Origin: an uncultured Opitutia bacterium
Lineage (GTDB): Bacteria; Verrucomicrobiota; Verrucomicrobiia; Opitutales; Opitutaceae
Reading direction: 5' to 3'
Assembly: GCA_903938935.1 (NCBI GenBank)
Contig: CAJAFD010000268.1
Coordinates: 1-13,504 of the forward strand
DNA length: 13,504 bases
In this document: positions 7,307 to 13,504 of the stretch, piece after piece
Numbering within the stretch: the stretch's first letter is position 1
How the letters are laid out: every line of letters starts with the position of its first letter
Program-made: the position numbers and the translations under genes
The notes under the pieces: generated by a model
The model's input: the letters and a program-made list of their open reading frames with translations, nothing else
Told to the model about the DNA's origin: nothing
Database searches by the model: none

Positions 7307-8827
7307 ATGAGCACTCTGCCTTTCGATCCTCTCCTCGCCGCCATCTTCGCGCCGCTCGCCGTCGCGTTGGCCATCGCGTGCGGACTGCCCAAGCGCTTCT
7401 CCGTGAAGCTCGCCTACGTCGGCTTCGGCTTGCCGCTGCTGCTCGCGCTGCACGTCTGGTTTTACTACGGCACCGCTGCGCAGACGCACGGGTACGCGTT
7501 CCTCACGTCGTATTCCACGGGCTTGGACGGCCTCGGCATTGGCCTGAAGCTCGGTCTCAACGGTATTTCGCTCCCGCTCTTCGTGCTCGCCGGTATCGTC
7601 GGTTTCGCCGCCGGCCTTTACGCCATCCAGTCGGGCGCCGAACGCTTGAAAATCTACCTCATGCTCTTGCTCGTGATGCAAGGTGGCCTGATGGGCGTGT
7701 TCGCCAGCGTGGATATCTTCTTCTTCTATTTTTTCCACGAACTCGCTCTCATCCCGACGTTTATCATGGTCGGCATCTGGGGTGGCCGCGACCGCAACTA
7801 CGCGGCCATGAAGCTCACGATCTACCTCACGCTCGGCGCGATGCTTTCGCTCATCGGCCTGATCGCGCTCTATGTTAAAAGCGGCGCCCACAGCTTTGAC
7901 CTGATCGAACTCCGCCGCGTGATCGCCGCCCAACCTCTCGAGGTCACGGTGCAACACAACATCTTCGGGCTCCTCGCGCTCGGTTTCGGCATTCTCGTTT
8001 CCCTCTGGCCGCTCCACACGTGGGCTCCGCTCGGATATGGCGCCGCTCCGAGTTCGGCCGCGATGCTACACGCTGGTGTGCTCAAAAAATTCGGTCTTTA
8101 CGGTCTCATCCAAATCGCGCTCCCACTTCTGCCCGCCGGTCTCATCCACTGGTCGCACCCGCTCGCTTGGCTCGCCGTCGTCGGCAACGTCCTTGTGATC
8201 GGCTTCGTTACCATCGCTCAACGCGACCTCAAGCAGATGGTCGGTTACAGCTCCGTGATGCACATGGGCTATGCGTTCCTCGGCATCGCTGCGGGTTCGA
8301 CCCTCGGGGTCGGTGGTGTCGTGTTGCTCATGGTCGCGCACGGGCTATCAGTCGCGCTGATGTTCTTGCTCACCACGAGCGTTTATCACCGCACCCACAC
8401 CTTCGCACTCGATGAGATGGGCGGCCTCGCGCAAAAGGCCCCGGTCTTGTCCGCGCTCTTCGTCGCCGCGACGTTTGCCGGCATCGGCCTTCCTGGCTTC
8501 GCGAACTTCTGGGGCGAACTCACCATCTTCGTCGCGCTTTGGAAATTTTCTCCGCTCATCACCATCCTCGCCGTCGCCGGCGTCGTGATCTCCGCGGTGT
8601 ACGGCCTGCGCGCCGCGGCCCGCGTTTTCTTTGGTCCTGCTACGCCGGAGTTCGCCAAGATCGCCGCCGAGCATCCGGTCTCCGACCTCCGCTGGAGCGA
8701 ACGTCTCCCGGCCCTGATCCTTCTCGCTGCTCTCATGTTCATCGGCTTCTGGCCGAAGTCCCTCTCCACCGCCCTCGACGCTACGCTCACGCCCGCGCCC
8801 GCCGCGCAGGTCGGCGCCGTCAAGTAA
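7307..8827 (+). CDS. nuoM: NADH-quinone oxidoreductase subunit M (NuoM), variant TM7
   Basis: This is the middle antiporter-like proton-pumping subunit of complex I (ND4 homologue), 506 aa with about 14 hydrophobic segments. Family features are Glu145 in FFHELALIPTFIMVGIWGG (TM5), PLHTW at 235-239, AMLHAGVLKKFGLYG (252-266), RDLKQMVGYSSVMHMGYAF, VAHGLSVALMFLL, and a TM12 region GIGLPGFANFWGEL that keeps the acidic residue. Unusually, the TM7 lysine of canonical NuoM (K234 in E. coli) aligns with Leu230, and the usual WLPDAH loop reads WAPLGYG. TM8 has Lys260-Lys261 where most members have Leu-Lys. The reading frame is clean, so this is a variant and not damage. It starts 7 bases after nuoL without a Shine-Dalgarno sequence. 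Confidence 0.96.
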   Translation: MSTLPFDPLLAAIFAPLAVALAIACGLPKRFSVKLAYVGFGLPLLLALHVWFYYGTAAQTHGYAFLTSYSTGLDGLGIGLKLGLNGISLPLFVLAGIVGFAAGLYAIQSGAERLKIYLMLLLVMQGGLMGVFASVDIFFFYFFHELALIPTFIMVGIWGGRDRNYAAMKLTIYLTLGAMLSLIGLIALYVKSGAHSFDLIELRRVIAAQPLEVTVQHNIFGLLALGFGILVSLWPLHTWAPLGYGAAPSSAAMLHAGVLKKFGLYGLIQIALPLLPAGLIHWSHPLAWLAVVGNVLVIGFVTIAQRDLKQMVGYSSVMHMGYAFLGIAAGSTLGVGGVVLLMVAHGLSVALMFLLTTSVYHRTHTFALDEMGGLAQKAPVLSALFVAATFAGIGLPGFANFWGELTIFVALWKFSPLITILAVAGVVISAVYGLRAAARVFFGPATPEFAKIAAEHPVSDLRWSERLPALILLAALMFIGFWPKSLSTALDATLTPAPAAQVGAVK

Positions 8828-8839
8828 CGCCTCACCGCA

Positions 8840-10348
8840 ATGGATATTTCGGTCCTTCAAACCCTCGCCAGCCGCAACCTCTGGGGCGCCATCACCCCCG
8901 AGATTCTCCTCGGCGGCCTCGCTCTTGTGCTGCTCGTCATCGAGCTCCTGTTCCCCAAGGAACACGGCCGCATCGTGCCGGTAGCCGCCCTCGTCGGCCT
9001 CGTGACTATTCTTGGCGGGGTGCTGTTCAACGCTCCGTCTGCTTATCTCAATCAAGAGACTTTCAACGGCCTGCTCGTCCACACGCACGGTGGCCAGGTC
9101 ATGCGCGTGTTCTTTTTGCTCGCCGCGATTATGGTGTGCGTAATCGCGCGGGTGAGCCTCGCGAAACAGACGCTCCCGCGCGTTGAATTTTATCACATCG
9201 TGCTCGTAGTCACCGCCGCGATGATGCTCCTCGCGCAGTCCAATCACCTTGTTTTGTTCTTCGTCGCGCTCGAGACGGTCACCATCGGTCTCTACATTTT
9301 GGTCAGTTACTACCGCACCTCGCTCACGCTTGAAGCCGGCCTCAAGTACCTCGTGATGGGCGCGCTCAGCTCGTCGCTCATGCTCTTCGGCATCGTGCTT
9401 CTCTATGGAGTCGCCGGCAACCCTGCGCTCCCTGCGCACACCGCGCAGAGCATGCACTACGGCCAACTCGCCGCGTTCCTCGCCGCTAACCCGCACAACT
9501 TTCTCGCCAGCATCGGCATCGTCCTCGTGCTCGCCGGCGTCGCGTTTAAAATCGGCGCGTTCCCCTTCCAGATTTGGGTGCCCGATGTTTATCAAGGCGC
9601 GCCCACGCCCGTGACCGCGTTCCTCGCCGTCTCGTCCAAAGCGGTTGGTTTCACCGCGCTGCTCGCGCTCGCGGGCACGGTCTTCGCCAGCTACGCTTGG
9701 CTGGTCGCACCGGTCCTCACGTTCTTCGCCGCGACCACGCTCTTGTTCGGCAACTTCGCCGCGCTCACGCAGCACAACGTCAAACGTCTCATCGGTCTCT
9801 CCGGTGTTTCCCACGCCGGCTTCCTGTTGCTCGGCGTCGCCGCCGTGAGTCGCGCCCCGATGGCGGTCGGTGCGATTTATTTCTACCTCTTCGCCTACTT
9901 GCTCGCCTCGTTCGCCGTGTTTGGCGTGATGGCCCACGTCGCTGGCGCCAACGACGCCGATCAAGAACTCGATCACTACGCCGGCCTCGCCAAGGACCGT
10001 CCGTTCCTCGCGCTCGTGCTCGCCCTCGGCCTCGGCTCGCTCGCGGGTATTCCGCCGCTCGTCGGATTCATGGGCAAACTCTTCATCTTCATCGCGGCCT
10101 TCCAAGCCGGCCTCTACGGCCTGCTCGCCATCGCGGTCATCGGTGTCGTCGTTTCGATTTATTATTATTTCGGTTGGATCAAAGCCGCCTTCTTCGAGAC
10201 GTGGGGTAAGTCCGCCGACGCGCCTGCGCACCCCGCGCGTACGCCGGTTGATTTCGTCACGGGCTTCGCTCTTAGTGCGCTCGCGCTCGCCGTCGTCGTC
10301 CTCGGTTTTTACCAAGGCCCGCTCGGCGTCTGGCTTTCGGCCCGCTGA
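8840..10348 (+). CDS. nuoN: NADH-quinone oxidoreductase subunit N (NuoN)
   Basis: This is the antiporter-like subunit nearest to NuoK in the complex I membrane arm (ND2 homologue), 502 aa. The canonical charged residues are present: Glu145 in FFVALETVTIGLYILV (TM5), Lys170 in LEAGLKYLVMGALSSSLML, Lys238 in GVAFKIGAFPFQIWVPDVYQ (TM7), Lys267 in AVSSKAVGF (TM8) and Lys413 in PPLVGFMGKLFIF (TM12). The segment APTPVTAFLAVSSK is a clear NuoN signature. It follows nuoM by 12 bases and is the last nuo gene in the usual order. No hairpin or T run follows the stop; the next gene begins 18 bases later. Confidence 0.97.
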   Translation: MDISVLQTLASRNLWGAITPEILLGGLALVLLVIELLFPKEHGRIVPVAALVGLVTILGGVLFNAPSAYLNQETFNGLLVHTHGGQVMRVFFLLAAIMVCVIARVSLAKQTLPRVEFYHIVLVVTAAMMLLAQSNHLVLFFVALETVTIGLYILVSYYRTSLTLEAGLKYLVMGALSSSLMLFGIVLLYGVAGNPALPAHTAQSMHYGQLAAFLAANPHNFLASIGIVLVLAGVAFKIGAFPFQIWVPDVYQGAPTPVTAFLAVSSKAVGFTALLALAGTVFASYAWLVAPVLTFFAATTLLFGNFAALTQHNVKRLIGLSGVSHAGFLLLGVAAVSRAPMAVGAIYFYLFAYLLASFAVFGVMAHVAGANDADQELDHYAGLAKDRPFLALVLALGLGSLAGIPPLVGFMGKLFIFIAAFQAGLYGLLAIAVIGVVVSIYYYFGWIKAAFFETWGKSADAPAHPARTPVDFVTGFALSALALAVVVLGFYQGPLGVWLSAR

Positions 10349-10366
10349 GTTTCGTTTGTCGCCGCC

Positions 10367-11092
10367 ATGCTCTTGATCGGCCTCGATCTGGCGTGGGGCG
10401 AAAAAAATTCCGACGGCGTCTGCCTCATCCGCTACGCCCGCCGTCGCGCCCGCCTCCTCGGCTATGCTTACCCGCACGGCGACGCCGCGCTGATCGCCGC
10501 GATAGCGCCCCACCTGCAACCCGACGAACCGGCCTTCGCTGCCATCGACGCGCCTATTGTGTGCCCGAACCGCACCGGCGCCCGCCCAGTGGATCGGCTT
10601 ACTCACACGCTTTTTCACCGCGAACACGCCGCCTGCCACCCCGCCAACCTCACGCAATGCCCGCGTCCGCCGCGCGTCCTGGCGCGCCTCGCGACCGACT
10701 TGGGCTTTGTCGCCGGCTGGCAAGGCTCCGCGCCGCGTCTCGCCGCGGAGGTTTACCCGCACCCGGCGATGGTCCGAATCTTTCGGCTCCCGCGCATCAT
10801 CAAATATAAAAAAGGCCCGGTCGCCGCCCGCCGCCGTGAATTTCGCCGCCTGCAACGTCTCCTCCGTGCCTTGCTTGCCGCCGATTTTCCCTTTCTGGCC
10901 CTCGACGCCGACACGCCCGCGCTCCTCGCCGCCCCGTGGAGCAAAGCCGTCGAAGACCGCACCGACGCGCTCTTCTGCGCGCTGCTTGCCCTTTGGCACG
11001 TGCACCACCACGGCGCCCGCAGCGAAATCCTCGGCGACCTCGCCACGGGATTTATTTTACTCCCTTCCAGCTCCAGCGCGACTCACGCCTAG
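10367..11092 (+). CDS. DUF429 family protein, predicted RNase H-fold nuclease
   Basis: This 241-aa soluble protein matches the DUF429 pattern. It opens with LLIGLDLAWGEKNSDG (Asp7 in the first strand), then has AAIDAPIVCPN (Asp61), LAAEVYPHPAMVRIF (Glu128), a basic IIKYKKGPVAARRREFRRLQ helix region (144-163), and EDRTDALFCALLA (Asp197 and Asp200). The spaced acidic residues and the GLDLAWG strand fit the RNase H-like fold predicted for the family, but activity and substrate are unknown to me. No signal peptide or membrane helix is seen. It starts 18 bases after nuoN with gccgcc before the ATG, so it may be co-transcribed with the nuo genes, though no functional link is apparent. Confidence 0.8.
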   Translation: MLLIGLDLAWGEKNSDGVCLIRYARRRARLLGYAYPHGDAALIAAIAPHLQPDEPAFAAIDAPIVCPNRTGARPVDRLTHTLFHREHAACHPANLTQCPRPPRVLARLATDLGFVAGWQGSAPRLAAEVYPHPAMVRIFRLPRIIKYKKGPVAARRREFRRLQRLLRALLAADFPFLALDADTPALLAAPWSKAVEDRTDALFCALLALWHVHHHGARSEILGDLATGFILLPSSSSATHA

Positions 11093-11146
11093 AAACTGGT
11101 TCCAGCTGATTTCTGCGGCTTGCTCTTTTCACCCCGCTTTGCGCCT

Positions 11147-12505
11147 ATGGGCTCGCGCATGAAAGTCACCGGCCTCGCCCTCGTCCCACCTCCGACCGCT
11201 GCCGATCTTCCCAAGGTCACGCCCGAGTTGCTTGCCTCCGTCCTCGCGCGCTACTCGCGTAGCAACGAGGGCCTCGATGCCATCATGGCCAAGGTCGACC
11301 TCGCCAACCCCGAGGCCTCCATCGACCGCATCCTTAAATTCGTCGATTACGGCCACGCGTCCATCGGCGGCCTCACCGGCGGTCTCGCCATCGCCCTCGA
11401 CGGCGTCTCGATGTGGCTCGCCTATAAAATTTTCGAAATCGCGCAAATGGCCGACGGCCAGGAATCCTCCACGCGCTACATCACGATGGACGCCGCCAAC
11501 GTCCCCACCGCGGAAGAACTTGGCATCCCCGCCGATCTCGCACCGCGTTGGCGCGATATTGTCGCGCGTTCCTTTGCCGCCTATCACGCCGAATACGCCC
11601 GCCTCGACGCGCTCGCCGTCGCCCAACCCGATCTCGTGCGCCTCCCGCCCGACGCCAAACCCGCCGTCGTCACGCGCCTGCGCAAAAATTACGCCCTCGA
11701 TCGCGCCCGTTATTTTATCCCGCTCGCCACGCGCACCAACCTCGGCCTCGTCCAGACTTCGCGCATGTGGGCCGTCACGGTGAAACACCTCGACTCGCTT
11801 CCGCACCCCGAAGCCCGCGCTGCCGCCGCGCTCATCCGCGCCGAACTCGTCAAACAATCCCCGCGCCTCACGCGTCACAGCTTCGCCGAAAAATCCTACG
11901 AGGAACAATCCCGCCAAGACCTCGCCGCGTCGCTCTCGCTCGGCCTTGCCCGCCTCTCGGCCGCTCCGCTCGCCGACGAAGTTTGGGTACACGTCGATCG
12001 CGCCACCGCGCCGTTTCTCGCCGAGACGCAATCCGTCGCCGAAGCCCTCAATCATCGCGGTAACCGCTACGCCCAACAAGGCACCGCCACCCGCCGCATG
12101 CGCGTGAGTTTCGCTTGGAACAACATGGCCATTGCCGAGCTCCGCGATCTCAACCGCCACCGCACCGGCCACCGCTACACGCCGATGATCCAAGCCGGTT
12201 TTTATCTCCCGTCCGAGATCACGCACGCCGCCCACGCCACGCTCCTTGCCGATCAACTCGCGCTCACCCGCGAGCTCATGCAACGCGGCTCGGCGACTTA
12301 CGTTTACTCGCTGCTGCTCGGCGCCCAGACGCCCTTCGAACACAGCACCCACGGCGACAAATTCATTTACGAAGCCGAACTGCGCACCGGCATGGGCGCG
12401 CACTTTCGCTACGCTGATCACCTCTCCGCCGCCCTCCGCGCGTTCTTTGTGCAAGTACCCGAAGCCCGCTCTTGGGTGGTCGAAGGCACCGCCGAACCGG
12501 AATAG
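11147..12505 (+). CDS. thyX: ThyX-like flavin-dependent thymidylate synthase, two-domain form
   Basis: This is a 452-aa protein, about twice the length of common ThyX (200-250 aa), and appears to contain two ThyX-type halves. ThyX makes dTMP from dUMP using methylene-tetrahydrofolate, FAD and NAD(P)H. The first half has YGHASIGG (68-75), GVSM, and an EIAQMADGQESSTRY segment that aligns with the RHRxxSxNExSxR signature. There the RHR is lost (Ile98, Ala99, Gln100) while Glu106, Ser108, Arg110 and Tyr111 remain. The second half keeps RHRTGHRY (Arg337-Tyr344), and ELRTGMGAHFRY near the end resembles the ThyX C-terminus. Long ThyX proteins of this kind are known in chlamydiae, as I recall. The start is uncertain: ATG 11147, ATG 11159 (MKVTG) and TTG 11120 are in frame with no Shine-Dalgarno sequence. 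Family assignment is fairly firm; catalytic activity is inferred. Confidence 0.82.
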   Translation: MGSRMKVTGLALVPPPTAADLPKVTPELLASVLARYSRSNEGLDAIMAKVDLANPEASIDRILKFVDYGHASIGGLTGGLAIALDGVSMWLAYKIFEIAQMADGQESSTRYITMDAANVPTAEELGIPADLAPRWRDIVARSFAAYHAEYARLDALAVAQPDLVRLPPDAKPAVVTRLRKNYALDRARYFIPLATRTNLGLVQTSRMWAVTVKHLDSLPHPEARAAAALIRAELVKQSPRLTRHSFAEKSYEEQSRQDLAASLSLGLARLSAAPLADEVWVHVDRATAPFLAETQSVAEALNHRGNRYAQQGTATRRMRVSFAWNNMAIAELRDLNRHRTGHRYTPMIQAGFYLPSEITHAAHATLLADQLALTRELMQRGSATYVYSLLLGAQTPFEHSTHGDKFIYEAELRTGMGAHFRYADHLSAALRAFFVQVPEARSWVVEGTAEPE

Positions 12506-12532
12506 CCCGCGCGTTCGCCACGCTCTCGTTCG

Positions 12533-13090
12533 ATGAAAACTAGCCACGCATTCTGCTTCGTTTTAGCGCTGGCCTGTCTTTCATCCGCGCACGCGGCCGA
12601 CGCCGCCAAAGTCGAATACGCCGAGCGCAACACTCCCTTCGCGCCCGCTGCGACCGTCACACCTTCTAAAAAAACGCCCGAGACCAACGCCACGCTGCAA
12701 GAGCGCCGCGTCACGCCCAACGTCGTGCCCCAAGCCAGCACCCCGGCCGCCGAGCGGCGCGCTCCGACTGATATCAACGAGACGCGCGAAAAAAATCTCA
12801 TCACGCCCGACTCACATCGCCCTGAATTCAAGAAGCCGGAGCTTAACACCTACGATCACCGACCTTCCAAATATCAGCCCGACACCGAGCACGAAAAACC
12901 CAAGCTCGTGGAGCGCTACCGCACCAACGTCTCGGCCGACACGTTGACGCACCAAGGCCGCTTCACCGCCGCCGATCCCGCGGCCAACGCTCGCATCAAT
13001 CGCTTTATTTTTCGTCGCAACGTCGCCACCCCGACCGGAGCTCCCGCCGTCACGCCGGCCGGATCTGCTCCTGTGTCCACGCCAAAATAG
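12533..13090 (+). CDS. Small secreted protein of unknown family
   Basis: This 185-aa protein belongs to no family I recognise. Residues 1-21 form a good Sec signal peptide: Lys2, a hydrophobic core FCFVLALACL, then SSAHA, with likely signal peptidase I cleavage after Ala21. A Cys lies at 15, but there is no proper lipobox, so a lipoprotein is unlikely. The mature part has no cysteine and no membrane helix. It is rich in Pro, Thr, Ala, Lys, Arg and Glu and is probably largely disordered. A more regular stretch, roughly 125-165 (ERYRTNVSADTLTHQGRF to RINRFIFRRN), may be the conserved core, and the last 20 residues are an Ala/Pro/Thr tail. Export to the periplasm or cell envelope is the only role the sequence supports. 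It follows the thyX-like gene by 27 bases. Confidence 0.75.
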   Translation: MKTSHAFCFVLALACLSSAHAADAAKVEYAERNTPFAPAATVTPSKKTPETNATLQERRVTPNVVPQASTPAAERRAPTDINETREKNLITPDSHRPEFKKPELNTYDHRPSKYQPDTEHEKPKLVERYRTNVSADTLTHQGRFTAADPAANARINRFIFRRNVATPTGAPAVTPAGSAPVSTPK

Positions 13091-13105
13091 ATCGTGGCAA
13101 TCCCG

Positions 13106-13504
13106 ATGAGCCGTTTTCGCGTCCTTCAATTTAACATGCAGTTCGGCCAGCTTTGGGACGCGGGCGATGCTGATCGCGTGACGATCGATCTCGCGGCCAC
13201 CTTGGCCGAAATCCGCCGCCACGATGCCGACGTGATTTTGCTCCAAGAAGTCGAACACGCCCAACCCGGCGGCCTTCAGCTTCAACCTCCGCCCAATTTC
13301 ACCTGGCTCCGCGCCGAACTCCCCGAGTATCAAAGCTGTTTCGCTTACCCGAAAGCGGATCCACGCGAGTTACCTTTTGGATTGGGTCTCGCGATATTTT
13401 CCCGTGGCCCGATTCGCGATTTGATTCAACTCGATCTGCCCTCGCCGCCGATTGAGTTCGATTTTTTCGGCAACAAAACGACCCCAACGGATCGTCTGCT
13501 CATC
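13106..13504 (+). CDS. Endonuclease/exonuclease/phosphatase family protein, 3' end missing
   Basis: The reading frame runs open from ATG 13106 to the end of the window, giving 133 residues with no stop. It opens with SRFRVLQFNMQFG, where Asn10 matches the conserved early Asn of the EEP superfamily. Then HDADVILLQEVEHA contains Glu48, the expected metal-binding Glu in the LQE motif. FGLGLAIFSRGPI (about 97-109) matches the next conserved strand. The catalytic His and Asp motifs should lie beyond the window. Members of this fold cleave phosphodiester bonds in DNA, RNA, phosphoinositides or sphingomyelin, and the substrate cannot be told from this part. There is no signal peptide in the chosen frame. 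An in-frame GTG at 13094 is an alternative start. Confidence 0.82.
   Translation, partial: MSRFRVLQFNMQFGQLWDAGDADRVTIDLAATLAEIRRHDADVILLQEVEHAQPGGLQLQPPPNFTWLRAELPEYQSCFAYPKADPRELPFGLGLAIFSRGPIRDLIQLDLPSPPIEFDFFGNKTTPTDRLLI

Noticed and set aside
5611..7392. A 593-codon open frame on the - strand opposite nuoL
   Set aside because: This is the same artefact: a charged, motif-free translation fully opposite a well-conserved gene.
7307..8827. nuoM as a decayed or frameshifted gene because of its odd TM7
   Set aside because: The frame is intact over 506 codons and all other NuoM landmarks, including Glu145, Lys261 and the TM12 acidic residue, are present. A variant is the better reading.
8348..11011. 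An 887-codon open frame on the - strand opposite nuoM, nuoN and the DUF429 gene
   Set aside because: It is a highly charged, repetitive Arg/Glu/Gly/His translation with no recognisable domain, mirroring membrane-protein codons. It is a composition artefact.
11096..11105. Palindrome ctggttccag just after the DUF429 stop as a terminator
   Set aside because: The stem is only four base pairs with a two-base loop and no T run follows.
11120..11146. TTG at 11120 as the start of the thyX-like gene
   Set aside because: It would add nine residues (LFSPRF...) without family likeness, has no Shine-Dalgarno sequence, and ATG codons at 11147 and 11159 lie just downstream. It cannot be fully excluded.
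11129..12547. A 472-codon open frame on the - strand opposite the thyX-like gene
   Set aside because: It is Gly/Glu/Arg/Val-rich without motifs, while the + strand frame has clear ThyX-like segments.
13094..13105. GTG at 13094 as the start of the EEP-family gene
   Set aside because: The ATG at 13106 places the first beta strand (RFRVLQFN) at the usual distance from the N-terminus. GTG would add only four residues and has no ribosome-binding site.

Overview
This window is GC-rich, one-directional bacterial chromosome. All thirteen supported genes lie on the + strand, with gaps of at most 65 bases (about 55 to 65 before the thyX-like gene, depending on its start) and several of 5 to 20 bases. 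No stretch over 300 bases lacks a gene. I see no tRNA, rRNA, CRISPR array, insertion sequence, origin or convincing terminator. Strong C/G preference at third codon positions leaves very long but spurious open frames on the - strand. The likely source is a Verrucomicrobia/PVC-group bacterium, perhaps Opitutaceae. That rests on base composition, near absence of Shine-Dalgarno sequences, a long two-domain ThyX like those of chlamydiae, and the style of the Nuo proteins. It is an inference; no 16S or similar marker is present.

Bases 1-10348 hold most of a respiratory complex I operon in standard order: nuoF (5' end cut off), nuoG, nuoH, nuoI, nuoJ, nuoK, nuoL, nuoM, nuoN. The upstream nuoA-E genes must lie outside the window. 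NuoF takes electrons from NADH through FMN. NuoG and NuoI pass them along Fe-S clusters towards the quinone site at NuoH. NuoJ and NuoK and the antiporter-like NuoL, NuoM and NuoN form the proton-pumping membrane arm. The set looks intact and functional. NuoG is short and lacks the N7 cluster ligands. NuoM lacks the usual TM7 pumping lysine (Leu230) but has a doubled Lys-Lys in TM8. NuoJ has Gln in place of a usual C-terminal glutamate. NuoH has an enlarged first loop.

Bases 10349-13504 hold unrelated genes packed close behind nuoN: a DUF429 predicted RNase H-fold protein, a two-domain ThyX-like flavin-dependent thymidylate synthase, a small secreted protein of unknown family rich in Pro, Ala and Thr, and the 5' part of an endonuclease/exonuclease/phosphatase-family gene that runs off the end. 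With no visible terminator after nuoN, read-through into these genes is possible.

The observations most worth checking are the complementary, degenerate halves of the ThyX-like protein and the changed proton-path residues in NuoM and NuoJ. I found no clear sign of a wholly new multi-gene system.
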